Shown piece by piece: positions 8,942-17,658 of a stretch of 59,120 nt of DNA. Both the position numbers and the translations under genes were made by a program. Under the pieces are notes generated by a model. That model ran no database searches. It was not told the DNA's origin and was given only the letters and a program-made list of their open reading frames with translations. The DNA is from JAGVJT01 sp964471225 (GTDB taxonomy: Bacteria > Pseudomonadota > Gammaproteobacteria > Legionellales > Legionellaceae). Position 1 is the stretch's first letter. Every line of letters starts with the position of its first letter. The stretch is taken from assembly GCA_964471225.1 (NCBI GenBank), contig CAYYEZ010000063.1, forward strand, positions 1-59,120. The letters run 5' to 3'.

Positions 8942-10159
8942 ATGCTCGAGATCAATTTTCTTTTTTTATTACTTTGCATCATCGGTATATGCAGTGTGAT
9001 TTCGATTATACTCAACATCAATGTCTTTAAACATCTTTCTCAAAAAACATTTCTAACCCTCGCGGAACAAGAAAAACATCGCCATGCCTTAAGTTTACAG
9101 CTACAGCAAACACAGCTAGAGCTCCAACAAAAAATTGACACGCAAACCATTCATTATCAAGAGCGTCTCAACCAAAATATACAACAACAAATGACAGATG
9201 TACGAGAACAAATTAATCATAGCTTTTTACAACACACGAATGGATTAAGTACACACTTAAAATCACTGACAGAAGAAATTCGTCATCAATTAACAAACAT
9301 GACACACCAGGTCAATCATCGACTCACCGAAGGATTTGAAAAAACATCTTCAACATTCACTGATATCGTAAAAAGACTCGCTATCATCGACGAAGCACAG
9401 AAAAAGATCACGGAGCTCTCTTCACATGTCGTCGGTTTACAAGATATTTTGACTGACAAAAGATCGCGCGGAGCCTTTGGAGAAGTACAACTAGAATCAC
9501 TGATTAGTAACATGCTTCCTAGTACACATTATCAAATGCAATATACATTGACTAATCAAAAACGGGCTGACTGCATCTTATTTTTACCCGACCCCACTGG
9601 AAACATCGTGATTGACGCGAAATTTCCCCTGGAAAACTATCAACGCATTATGAACACCGACCCCACCTCAGCTGAGCGAAAAACTCTGCAACAACAATTT
9701 CGTCAAGATTTACAAAAACATATCAAAGATATCGCTGAAAAATATATCATTCCTCTCGAAACCGCCGATTCTGCCGTAATGTTTATCCCAGCAGAAGCAA
9801 TCTTTGCTGAAGTTCACGCCAATTATCCTGAAGTTGTTGCACTCTCTCAGCGACTCAGAGTTTGGTTGGTCTCACCCAGCACACTCATGGCAGTATTGAC
9901 TACCGCTCGTGCCGTTTTAAAGGATGATGCAACTAAAAAACAAGTTCATATCATTCAAAGACATTTGCAAGCCTTGGCAGATGATTTTCAACGTTTCGAA
10001 AAGCGTATGGATAATTTATCTCGACATATCGAACAAGCACATCAGGATGTGAGTGAAGTGAATATCTCTGCCAAGAAAATCACGCAGCGATTTCAAAAAA
10101 TTGAATCTGTCGAGATAGATACTCATCCGGAAAAATTAGACTATGCCACAGAAAAATAA
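8942..10159 (+). CDS. rmuC: DNA recombination protein RmuC
   Basis: A 405-residue RmuC family protein. It begins with one membrane anchor (about residues 4-26), continues with a glutamine-rich coiled coil to about 170, and has the family's nuclease-like core with KRSRGAFGEVQLESLI, IDAKFPLENY and AVMFIPAEAIFAEV. RmuC limits recombination at inverted repeats; the exact biochemistry is not established. It is transcribed away from ligA. The size and domain order are normal. Confidence 0.93.
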   Translation: MLEINFLFLLLCIIGICSVISIILNINVFKHLSQKTFLTLAEQEKHRHALSLQLQQTQLELQQKIDTQTIHYQERLNQNIQQQMTDVREQINHSFLQHTNGLSTHLKSLTEEIRHQLTNMTHQVNHRLTEGFEKTSSTFTDIVKRLAIIDEAQKKITELSSHVVGLQDILTDKRSRGAFGEVQLESLISNMLPSTHYQMQYTLTNQKRADCILFLPDPTGNIVIDAKFPLENYQRIMNTDPTSAERKTLQQQFRQDLQKHIKDIAEKYIIPLETADSAVMFIPAEAIFAEVHANYPEVVALSQRLRVWLVSPSTLMAVLTTARAVLKDDATKKQVHIIQRHLQALADDFQRFEKRMDNLSRHIEQAHQDVSEVNISAKKITQRFQKIESVEIDTHPEKLDYATEK

Positions 10160-10214
10160 AAAAATTATCGCTATACTACAAGTAACTATCTTTTACCTTT
10201 AATGAGAAACCTCT

Positions 10215-10550
10215 ATGCGCATAAATAACTTTTTTGCCTTTATACTCTTGTGTCTCAGTCATCACGCCCTCGCCTGTGGCTCTTGTTCAGGGAACAACTG
10301 CTGCGCTGCAGATGGTGGCATTTCCTACTGCGACTCATCTTCTGGCCGCTATGTCTGTAAAAATGGAGATTATTCTACCTGTTATTGTACACGGCATGCT
10401 GTCATGGAAATGGATCGGTTCAGAGGCTGCTGTATGTGGCACGGTGGAGTGTATAAAACCAACAGCTATGGTGCGGTTATTTGCAATGACAACACTGTTT
10501 CTGAACTTTGCAGTGCACACAATGCACCGGAAAAAGTAGCAAGTTGGTAA
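10215..10550 (+). CDS. small secreted cysteine-rich protein with two CC-x3-GG repeats
   Basis: A 111-residue protein with a signal peptide (cleavage probably after ALA near residue 20) and about 14 cysteines in the mature part. The mature protein contains two related units: NNCCAADGGIS followed by GRYVCKNGDYSTCYC, and RGCCMWHGGVY followed by GAVICNDNTVSELC. Both follow CC-x3-GG, then G-x3-C, then S-x2-C. Similar CC-HGG proteins are seen in Legionella and other proteobacteria without a known function. The cysteine count suggests disulfide bonds in the periplasm or outside. It stands alone between rmuC and convergent rpoS. Confidence 0.75.
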   Translation: MRINNFFAFILLCLSHHALACGSCSGNNCCAADGGISYCDSSSGRYVCKNGDYSTCYCTRHAVMEMDRFRGCCMWHGGVYKTNSYGAVICNDNTVSELCSAHNAPEKVASW

Positions 10551-10580
10551 GGCAACGCATCTAAGGAGGCGTTGCTACTT
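10534..10580 (-). terminator. possible rpoS terminator hairpin
   Basis: A perfect 9-base stem (10534-10542 with 10572-10580) is followed on the minus strand by a run of five T. A second 7-base stem (10552-10558 with 10569-10575) shares bases with it, so the two would compete. It overlaps the last codons of the cysteine-rich gene, which converges on rpoS. Confidence 0.45.
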
Positions 10581-10598
10581 ACTGCTTGCGAAAAAATA

Positions 10599-11597
10599 TT
10601 AAAACAAATCTTCGTGTGATAATCCTTCGTCCTCAAGCAAGACACGCAATGCTTTAAGTGCTTCGACTTGAATCTGTCTGACACGCTCGCGCGTCAGTTC
10701 TATTTCTCGACCTACTTCCTCAAGAGTGCCTTTCTCAAAGCCACGCAAACCAAATCGTCTTTCAATGACTTCACGTTGATTATCTGTCAGCCTATCTAGC
10801 ATTCTATCCATCTGCTCTAGCAAACTTTCGTCGGTGAGCAACTGTGCTGGATTTACACTATTTTCATCTGCAATGGTATCAATTAATGATTTATTTTCAT
10901 CATTACCAATCGGGCTATCAATCGAAGAAACCCTGTCGTTAAAGCTCATCACTTTTTCTACATCTTCAACAGGTTTATGCAGCATTTCTGCAATATCCTC
11001 AGTAGAAGGCTCACGATCAAGTTTTTGCGTTAATTGGCGTGCCGCACGTAAATAAACATTGAGCTCTTTTAAAACATGTATCGGTAATCGTATCGTGCGC
11101 GTTTGATTCATAATCGCTCTTTCGATTGTTTGACGAATCCACCATGTCGCATAAGTAGAAAAACGAAAGCCACGATTGGGGTCAAACTTCTCTACTGAAC
11201 GCATTAGTCCAAGATTTCCTTCCTCAATCAAATCAAGCAAGGGTAAGCCTCGATTGATATAGCGTCTTGATATCTTCACGACTAGACGCAGATTAGATTC
11301 AATCATAATCCGCCTTGCTTCACGATCACCTTTGAGTGCTTTTTTCGCATACTTTACTTCTTCTTGTGCGTTTAAAAGCGGTGAATAGCCTATTTCGCTA
11401 AGGTAGATTTGGGTTGCATCCATTGTTTTAACAAAATGGTCATCATGAAGCTCATGATGTTCTTCTTCTGGAATATCGCTCTCGCTTTCTTCCTTAGGTA
11501 GCGCATCCTCGTCCGAAGCCTCTTCGAGTAACTCATCTTCTGAAGGTTCGTTCACTTCATCTAATTCTTGCGATGGCTTTTTTGTCTGTTTTCCCAT
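10599..11597 (-). CDS. rpoS: RNA polymerase sigma factor RpoS
   Basis: A 332-residue sigma-70 family factor of RpoS type. After an acidic N-terminus (about 60 residues, richer in Glu and Asp than usual) come region 1.2 (DATQIYLSEIGYSPLL), region 2 with NLRLVVKISRRYINRGLPLL and FSTYATWWIRQTIERAI, region 3, and region 4 ending in the ELTRERVRQIQVEALKAL helix-turn-helix. It governs stationary-phase genes, and in Legionella and Coxiella it controls the switch to the transmissive or small-cell form. It lies directly after nlpD as in most gammaproteobacteria, where the main rpoS promoter often sits within nlpD. Confidence 0.95.
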   Translation of the reverse strand: MGKQTKKPSQELDEVNEPSEDELLEEASDEDALPKEESESDIPEEEHHELHDDHFVKTMDATQIYLSEIGYSPLLNAQEEVKYAKKALKGDREARRIMIESNLRLVVKISRRYINRGLPLLDLIEEGNLGLMRSVEKFDPNRGFRFSTYATWWIRQTIERAIMNQTRTIRLPIHVLKELNVYLRAARQLTQKLDREPSTEDIAEMLHKPVEDVEKVMSFNDRVSSIDSPIGNDENKSLIDTIADENSVNPAQLLTDESLLEQMDRMLDRLTDNQREVIERRFGLRGFEKGTLEEVGREIELTRERVRQIQVEALKALRVLLEDEGLSHEDLF

Positions 11598-11668
11598 GAT
11601 GTCCTATCCGAGTAAAACGTGTGGTCTTTTATTTTTGCAATAAAACGCTAATATTTGTCAACTGGTTT

Positions 11669-12376
11669 TTATCGACTTAAATAACGAAGAGGATTGACAG
11701 GCTTTCCCCACTCGCGCACTTCATAGTGTAATCCCCAATGCGCTCTGTCCAATTGCCCCATGGTTGCAATTTTTTGTCCTGGATAAATTTTTTGACCCTC
11801 TTTGACAAAGAGACGTGCGTTATGTGCGTAGGCTGTAAGTAACTTATCATCATGTTTAATGATAATTAAATTTCCATAACCATTAAGCCCATCACCAGCA
11901 TAAGCAACAACACCACCGCCTGACGCATAAATAACATCACCTGGTCGCCCTAAAATATCAATACCTTTTCGTCCTTTCTCAGGAGAGAAATAAATCCATA
12001 TTCGTTTTTGCTGACTTGGCCAACGTAGCCTCGAAATTTTTTGAGCGTAAACTGGCGGATGATAAGCTTTAAGCGGATAATTCACAGGCGGTTTATACTG
12101 GGGCTTACGCTGCGGAATAAATGGCGTTTTTAAATAAATCACCTGCCCTACACGCAATGCATAAGGCGGAGAAAAGCCATTCATCTGAGCTATAGAGCGA
12201 TAATCTTGATCATAACGAAAAGCAATCGAATATAACGTATCATAACGTTTTACTCGATACATGACAGGCGTACTTTCACGCTCAATCCGCGCCTCTGAAA
12301 CAGGTGCGAGCCCAACTCGCTCCTGACATGCTGAAAGAAATAATAACACACAAACAGAAAAAACAATGCGCGTCAT
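11669..12376 (-). CDS. nlpD: lipoprotein NlpD, LysM and degenerate M23 domains
   Basis: An outer-membrane lipoprotein with lipobox LFLSAC near residue 17, a LysM peptidoglycan-binding domain (YRVKRYDTLYSIAFRYD) and a C-terminal LytM/M23 domain. The M23 metal ligands are incomplete: the first motif reads KGIDILG without its histidine and only one of the final histidines (GLHYEVR) is present. This matches NlpD proteins, which activate amidases at the septum rather than cut the wall themselves. The ATG at 12376 overlaps the yqaA stop (TGATG); an ATG at 12388 gives a four-residue longer form. It forms an operon with surE, yqaA and rpoS. Confidence 0.92.
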   Translation of the reverse strand: MTRIVFSVCVLLFLSACQERVGLAPVSEARIERESTPVMYRVKRYDTLYSIAFRYDQDYRSIAQMNGFSPPYALRVGQVIYLKTPFIPQRKPQYKPPVNYPLKAYHPPVYAQKISRLRWPSQQKRIWIYFSPEKGRKGIDILGRPGDVIYASGGGVVAYAGDGLNGYGNLIIIKHDDKLLTAYAHNARLFVKEGQKIYPGQKIATMGQLDRAHWGLHYEVREWGKPVNPLRYLSR

Positions 12377-12963
12377 CAATGTAACCATTTATAAGCAACG
12401 TATCCGCACACCAATACGCTTAAAACAACCCAGCCAATGATATCTATAAAACGGCGAATCTGTTTTTCCAAACTTTCACCAGCAAAATACAACACAGCCG
12501 AAACGATGAAAAATCTCAGCCCGCGTCCTAAAATAGAGCCGATGACAAAAGGAGAAATAAAAGGCATCGCCATCGCGCCAGCGGTGATTGTAAATATCTT
12601 ATAAGGAAAAGGTGAAAAACTCGCCAAAATCACCATCCATACGCCGGCAGAATCCATCCACTGCTTGATGTGCTCATAACTTGCAGCATAGTGTGATGCG
12701 AGCAAGTAAGGCTCTATGAATGACATACAAAAGTAACCGATGCCATATCCTAAAATACCGCCTACCACTGAAAAAAGCGTTGCAATAAAAGCATAATACC
12801 AAGCTCGATGAGGTGTCGCCAACCCCATACTAATCAACATAATATCCGGAGGCAGTGGAAAAAAAGAAGACTCAGCTAAAGACACACCGGCTAAATAATA
12901 ACGCGCGTGAGGATGCGCTGACCAAATAATCATTCGATTATAAACTCGTGTGAAAATCCTCAT
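12376..12963 (-). CDS. yqaA: YqaA family inner-membrane protein (DedA/SNARE-associated superfamily)
   Basis: A 195-residue membrane protein of the YqaA branch. It has the reentrant ESSFFPLPPDIMLISMGLATP segment, the glycine-rich GGILGYGIGYF helix and FSPFPYKIFTITAGAM. About four to five hydrophobic segments are visible. Members are thought to take part in lipid or ion handling, without firm assignment. It lies between surE and nlpD, the place often taken by pcm in other gammaproteobacteria. Stop and nlpD start overlap. Confidence 0.88.
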   Translation of the reverse strand: MRIFTRVYNRMIIWSAHPHARYYLAGVSLAESSFFPLPPDIMLISMGLATPHRAWYYAFIATLFSVVGGILGYGIGYFCMSFIEPYLLASHYAASYEHIKQWMDSAGVWMVILASFSPFPYKIFTITAGAMAMPFISPFVIGSILGRGLRFFIVSAVLYFAGESLEKQIRRFIDIIGWVVLSVLVCGYVAYKWLH

Positions 12964-12972
12964 ACTTATTCC

Positions 12973-13719
12973 TTAATTTTTATCATTCCATGCATTCATT
13001 TGGCTAAATAGCTCATAATGCGTCATATCAAGATGAATTGGTGTGATCGAAACACAATTCTCTTTCAGTGCGTAAAAATCTGTGCCAACACCGGCGTCAG
13101 CTTCTTTCCCCACAGGTCCGACCCAATAAATTGTGCGGCCACGTGGATCTTTGGATTGGAGCATAGGCTCAGCATTGTGACGACGACCCAGGCGCGTCAC
13201 ACGCATTCCTTCTATCGCGTTAAAAGGGAGATCGGGCACATTCACATTCAAAATAGTTTTTTGCGCCAATGGTTTTGCAACCAATTTTAACGCAAGATCG
13301 CGTGCAACCATTGCTGCAGTCTCGAAATGGTGATGAGCATGCCCGCTCAAAGAAACTGCAATCGAGGACAATCCTAAATTTCGTCCCTCCATCGCAGCAG
13401 CAACTGTGCCAGAATAAAGCACATCATCGCCTAAGTTACTTCCCTCATTTACCCCAGAAATAACCATGTCAAATGGATCGTTAAAAAAACCCGTTAAAGC
13501 CAAATGCACACAATCTGTAGGCGTTCCTTCCACACTATAGAAATGCTCTTCAAGTTTTCTGACTGTCAGCGGTCGTGACAACGTTAATGAATTACTCGCG
13601 CCACTACGATTTCTATCTGGAGCCATGACTTCTACATGTGCAATTTCAGAAAGTACTCGCGCTAATATTCGAATGCCTGGAGCTAAAATACCGTCGTCAT
13701 TAGAAACTAAAATTCTCAT
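12973..13719 (-). CDS. surE: 5'-nucleotidase SurE
   Basis: A 248-residue SurE, a metal-dependent nucleoside monophosphate phosphatase of survival in stationary phase. The active site is at the N-terminus (MRILVSNDDGILAPG), with SGASNSLT and MVISGVNEGSNLGDD further on, all conserved. The ATG at 13719 is chosen because family members begin MRILxSNDDG and because it overlaps the upstream lipoprotein stop as ATGA; the frame stays open to 13764. It is in the surE-yqaA-nlpD-rpoS order. Confidence 0.95.
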   Translation of the reverse strand: MRILVSNDDGILAPGIRILARVLSEIAHVEVMAPDRNRSGASNSLTLSRPLTVRKLEEHFYSVEGTPTDCVHLALTGFFNDPFDMVISGVNEGSNLGDDVLYSGTVAAAMEGRNLGLSSIAVSLSGHAHHHFETAAMVARDLALKLVAKPLAQKTILNVNVPDLPFNAIEGMRVTRLGRRHNAEPMLQSKDPRGRTIYWVGPVGKEADAGVGTDFYALKENCVSITPIHLDMTHYELFSQMNAWNDKN

Positions 13720-14105
13720 GTACGGTTTCTCGGCGACGTCAACCATTGCAGAGGTAACAAGCACTCCTGAATTTTGGCTTGAGTTTCACTTAAGGATGTC
13801 TCTAAATTAAGATCCGGATGTACCCTTAATTGCTGGCGATATCTATCCGCTTGCTCCTGCAAAGCCAAAATTTTTCGGCCATAAGCTAATTGATCATCCT
13901 GTAGCTGATAACTTAAATGTCCCATTCTAATGTCAATATCACGCAAAGCATCGCAACTTAAAGGTGCAGAAGTATGATGCGGACATGAAAGCAACGCTTC
14001 TCGCAGTGCTTTGGGGTGAGAAGCGTAATAGTACGCATCATGCTGTTGCTGACACCCTATCAGAAATAAAGCCATTAGGAAGCTTAGTTTTTTACTTTTA
14101 TTCAT
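13716..14105 (-). CDS. small lipoprotein, EexN-like
   Basis: A 129-residue lipoprotein with lipobox LFLIGC near residue 18. The segment YYASHPKALREALLSC followed by a second cysteine resembles EexN-type entry-exclusion lipoproteins (YY-x2-NP-x-L-x3-L-x2-C pattern), which sit in conjugative type IV loci. The match is short and judged by eye. The C-terminal part is a probable coiled coil rich in Gln. It is coupled to surE and follows cvpA, the place where purF often lies. Confidence 0.7.
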   Translation of the reverse strand: MNKSKKLSFLMALFLIGCQQQHDAYYYASHPKALREALLSCPHHTSAPLSCDALRDIDIRMGHLSYQLQDDQLAYGRKILALQEQADRYRQQLRVHPDLNLETSLSETQAKIQECLLPLQWLTSPRNRT

Positions 14106-14115
14106 CTTGAACCAA

Positions 14116-14670
14116 TTATTTAGGATTTAAAACCTGCTGCTCAGTCGCCTCTTTAGGCGCGGCAGCCTCTTTGTCAAAAAAGGCAGCTTGCTTGATAAAG
14201 CTCGGCATCATAGAAGATAACCAATGCACGAGAGGATCAAATTTTGCATAAAACACAGAATGATGCGCGTAGTCTTCTTTTTTAGCAAGAGATGTCATAT
14301 TCAAAACAACAATCACCAACGCAACAATAAACACTCCACGGACAAATCCGAACAACATTCCTAAAAAACGGTCTGTGCCACTCAAACCGGTCCGGTGCAA
14401 AATAAAGCTAAGCAATGCATTTACAATAGCGCCCAAGAGTAAAATTGCTAAAAGAATAACAACAAAACTCACCGCTGTACGCACGGAAACATCGTCAATA
14501 TAGGACGTCAGCCATGAAGAAACTAGCGTAGCATAGTTGTAAGCACACCAAAGTGCGAGCACCCACACAGTAAGTGCAATACACTCTTTTACAAAACCTC
14601 GAAATAACCCGGTTAAAACCGATAAACCAACCACGGCCAGAATAATATAATCCACTGTACTCAGCATCAT
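14116..14670 (-). CDS. cvpA: CvpA family membrane protein
   Basis: A 184-residue protein with four membrane segments and the CvpA signature DYIILAVVGLSVLTGLFRGF at the start and DRFLGMLFGFVRGV near residue 100. CvpA is needed for colicin V export in E. coli and for envelope stress tolerance; its exact action is unknown. It follows dedD with one base between, in the common accD-folC-dedD-cvpA order. purF, the usual next gene, is absent. Confidence 0.92.
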   Translation of the reverse strand: MMLSTVDYIILAVVGLSVLTGLFRGFVKECIALTVWVLALWCAYNYATLVSSWLTSYIDDVSVRTAVSFVVILLAILLLGAIVNALLSFILHRTGLSGTDRFLGMLFGFVRGVFIVALVIVVLNMTSLAKKEDYAHHSVFYAKFDPLVHWLSSMMPSFIKQAAFFDKEAAAPKEATEQQVLNPK

Positions 14671-14671
14671 G

Positions 14672-15331
14672 TTAACTCACCTGAGCGCGGACAATCAAAC
14701 CAGTCATTTGCATCGTATCAGCAAGCTTTTTTTGCAAAAGACGTGCACGATCACGATTGCCCAAACTACTTACCACAACCTTGTACATACCCGCTTGCTT
14801 GCTATATTTTGCAGAGTAACCTTTATGACGCAACCGAGAAACTAAAGCTTGGGCGTTCTGCTCTTGACTGAATGCGGCCAACTGCACAACATAAGCTTCT
14901 TTTGCACTCACAGCTTTCTGAGACGCAGGTAGCGTAGCTTTCAAATTTGAAGCCAACTTGCGAGTTAACTCGGCTCGCACAGGCACTGCCGCAACGACAG
15001 GTTCAGTCTTTTTAACCAACTCCACGGCAGCAGGCCTGGTTTCTTCTTGAAAAGCCACCTGAACACGTTTAGATTGAGAAGGTTGTGGTGCCACAGTTGG
15101 CATATCAACCTGTGCGATTTTTACCTCAGAAAATACCGCATTTTCTTGCACCATCGCAACATGAGGCACAACAGGTTTGGGGGGTAACTTTACAGAAACA
15201 TTAACGTGTTCACTCAAATGCTGATTCGAGCGTTTAATCATAGCAGGTAAGAAAATTACAGCGATCGAGACAATCACTAAAACACCCGTTAGGCGATACT
15301 TTACTCGTTCATCCAAAGCAATTTTTTTCAT
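14672..15331 (-). CDS. dedD: SPOR-domain cell division protein DedD-like
   Basis: A 219-residue protein with one N-terminal membrane anchor (GVLVIVSIAVIFLPAMI), a Pro/Val/Ala-rich periplasmic linker, and a C-terminal SPOR domain of about 75 residues (YVVQLAAFSQEQNAQALV). SPOR domains bind denuded glycan strands at the division septum. Position between folC and cvpA identifies it as DedD. The linker has nothing recognisable. Confidence 0.9.
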   Translation of the reverse strand: MKKIALDERVKYRLTGVLVIVSIAVIFLPAMIKRSNQHLSEHVNVSVKLPPKPVVPHVAMVQENAVFSEVKIAQVDMPTVAPQPSQSKRVQVAFQEETRPAAVELVKKTEPVVAAVPVRAELTRKLASNLKATLPASQKAVSAKEAYVVQLAAFSQEQNAQALVSRLRHKGYSAKYSKQAGMYKVVVSSLGNRDRARLLQKKLADTMQMTGLIVRAQVS

Positions 15332-15350
15332 TTTACTTCTCCTCCACAGT

Positions 15351-16598
15351 TTATGACTGTGACGACAATACAGCGCTCACCGTTAAAAATGATCCAAACA
15401 CGACGATCACATCTCCTTTTTTTGCTTCACGTCGAGCTGCATCAAAAGCTTGTACGGGCGTATTATAACATTTTTTGTGATGGCATTGCACTCGTTCAAA
15501 AGCTGAACACAATATTTCTTCTGATGCTTGTCGAGGCCCTGATAACAACGCAGGGTACCAAACATCAACAAGCTCAGCCATCGGCTGAATCAACCCGGGT
15601 AAATCTTTGTCTTTTAATGCAGAAAAAACAGCTCTGACTGTGCCGCGTGACTCATACCTTGCCACACTTTGTGCAAGCAATGCAACAGCTTGTGGATTAT
15701 GCGCAACATCGTACAATTCTGTAATATCGCCAACTTTCCACTGCTGACGCCCAACAATCATCACCTGTTGCAACGCTGCAATTAAATGGAATACCTCTAC
15801 AGGATAGCTTGATTGCATGATCTGAGTCGCAACAACAGCAGCGGCAGCCGCTTTAGGATGAATACTAGGCTTCGGTAAAACAAAAAATTGCTCGTCCATA
15901 GAAACAACAAAATCATTCTCTGTCAAAGAAAAACGATATGCTTCATTTAGACAAAAAAGATTCACATTAAGCTCATTCGCTTTTGCGATCACAGAAAAAG
16001 GTGGTCTATCATCAGCATAAAGAGCAGGCTTCCCTGGACGTAAAATACCAGCTTTTTCAGCGCCAATCAGCTCAACAGTCTCACCCAACCAATCTTGATG
16101 ATCTAAATCTACTGTTGTAATAATCGATAAATCTGCATCAATCGCATTGGTCGCATCCAGTCGTCCACCCATTCCAACTTCAAGCAATATCACATCAAGG
16201 CGTTCTTGATGAAAAATCATCAATGCAGCAAGTGTCGTCACCTCAAAATAAGTTAATGACAGACTTTCAGGACACGCTTGAATCCTTTCAAAAACATGAC
16301 AAAGTACATCATCACTGACTTCTTGTTGAGCAACACATATTCGTTCGTTAAATCTAAATAAGTGTGGTGAAGTATACCGACCAACGCGATAACCTGCTGC
16401 TGTATAAATCGCATCAAGCGCAGCCACAGTCGAACCTTTACCATTCGTCCCACCGACAGTAATGACCAGACTCTGTTGAAATGTTAACCCAAAAAACAGA
16501 AGCGCACGATTAAACCTATCCAGGCCCAATTGAATAGGTTCTCGATGTCGATACTCAAAATAATCTAACCACTGTTCTAGCGACTTAAACTGACTCAT
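15351..16598 (-). CDS. folC: bifunctional folylpolyglutamate/dihydrofolate synthase
   Basis: A 415-residue FolC that joins glutamate to dihydropteroate and to folates. The P-loop reads VTVGGTNGKGST near residue 48, then EVGMGGRLDATNA near 140 and the C-terminal YDVAHNPQAV motif near 315. It overlaps accD by 14 bases and precedes dedD, in the typical order. Together with pabA and pabB in this window it serves folate synthesis, though other folate genes are not here. Confidence 0.95.
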   Translation of the reverse strand: MSQFKSLEQWLDYFEYRHREPIQLGLDRFNRALLFFGLTFQQSLVITVGGTNGKGSTVAALDAIYTAAGYRVGRYTSPHLFRFNERICVAQQEVSDDVLCHVFERIQACPESLSLTYFEVTTLAALMIFHQERLDVILLEVGMGGRLDATNAIDADLSIITTVDLDHQDWLGETVELIGAEKAGILRPGKPALYADDRPPFSVIAKANELNVNLFCLNEAYRFSLTENDFVVSMDEQFFVLPKPSIHPKAAAAAVVATQIMQSSYPVEVFHLIAALQQVMIVGRQQWKVGDITELYDVAHNPQAVALLAQSVARYESRGTVRAVFSALKDKDLPGLIQPMAELVDVWYPALLSGPRQASEEILCSAFERVQCHHKKCYNTPVQAFDAARREAKKGDVIVVFGSFLTVSAVLSSQS

Positions 16599-17463
16599 TT
16601 GAGGTCAATTTATTTTCATGTATCAGTTTAGCAGCAAGCTCAGCAAGTTGGTCGCGTAACTGAGCGCGTTCAAGAATCATATCAATGTGACCATGCTCGA
16701 GCAGAAATTCGCTCCGTTGGAACCCATCCGGCAGCTTTTGTCGAACGGTTTGTTCAATCACGCGAGGTCCTGCAAAACCAATAAGCGCATTAGGCTCTGC
16801 AACAATAATGTCACCCAAACTACCAAAACTTGCAGAAACACCTCCCATTGTTGGGTCCGTTAGAACCACAATAAAAGGCAACCCAGCTTGAGCGAACTGA
16901 GCGAGGGCTGCTGAAGTTTTAGCCATTTGCATCAAAGAAAACAACCCTTCTTGCATTCTAGCGCCGCCACTTGCTGTAAAACATATATAAGGGCACTTCG
17001 CCGCCATCGCGGCATGAATTCCTTGAACAAATTTTTCACCTAAAGACGCCCCCATCGAGCCACCCATAAATTTGAACTCAAAGGCACTCACAACCACAGG
17101 CAAACTTTTTAATCGACCTAAAACAACAACCAAAGCCTCACGCTCTCCTGTCGATTTTTGAGCAATCGTAATTCGCTCTTTATATTTTTTAGAGTCTTTG
17201 AATTTCAAACGATCCACAGGCTCAAGCTCTGCAGCAATTTCAGTATAATTTTCATCATCCAAGAATAAAGCTAAGCGCTCTCGTGCAGAAAGTCGATGAT
17301 GGTGACTACATTTAGGACACACCGAAAGATTTCGCTTAAGCTCCGCTCGATATAAAACATCACCACAAGCCTCACATTTTACCCAAATGCCTTCAGGAAC
17401 ACCTTTTTTTTGTGCGGTTTCTGTTCTAATTTTTGAAGGTAATAGCTTTTTTAACCAACTCAT
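16585..17463 (-). CDS. accD: acetyl-CoA carboxylase carboxyltransferase subunit beta
   Basis: A 292-residue AccD. The N-terminal zinc ribbon has two cysteine pairs (CEACG and CPKC near residues 30-55), followed by the carboxyltransferase crotonase fold with GGSMGASLGEKF, FTASGGARMQEG and TDPTMGGVSASFGSLGD. It works with AccA on carboxybiotin from AccB. The ATG at 17463 is preferred; the frame opens six bases earlier only with TTG. It heads the accD-folC-dedD-cvpA unit, while accB and accC lie at the far right end of the window. Confidence 0.96.
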   Translation of the reverse strand: MSWLKKLLPSKIRTETAQKKGVPEGIWVKCEACGDVLYRAELKRNLSVCPKCSHHHRLSARERLALFLDDENYTEIAAELEPVDRLKFKDSKKYKERITIAQKSTGEREALVVVLGRLKSLPVVVSAFEFKFMGGSMGASLGEKFVQGIHAAMAAKCPYICFTASGGARMQEGLFSLMQMAKTSAALAQFAQAGLPFIVVLTDPTMGGVSASFGSLGDIIVAEPNALIGFAGPRVIEQTVRQKLPDGFQRSEFLLEHGHIDMILERAQLRDQLAELAAKLIHENKLTSNESV

Positions 17464-17658
17464 AATCAACTTTAATCAAAGCCAAAGAAGACCCATTATA
17501 CCTAAGAAACTCGAAAATGCGATATTTTGCGATCGCTTAAGTCAGGTGAGCACTAAACTAAAAGGATAACTAAAATTTTTAGTCTATCACGACAAATAAG
17601 TTAAGATTAAAAGCAACATGCCGATAAAAATATCAAGAGTAGCAACAACGTAAGCGTC

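Noticed and set aside
10234..10539. 101-residue frame inside the cysteine-rich gene
   Set aside because: The alternative frame has a signal peptide and ordered cysteine repeats; this one has neither.
11669..12376. NlpD considered as an active M23 endopeptidase
   Set aside because: The metal-binding residues are incomplete, so an activator role is more likely.
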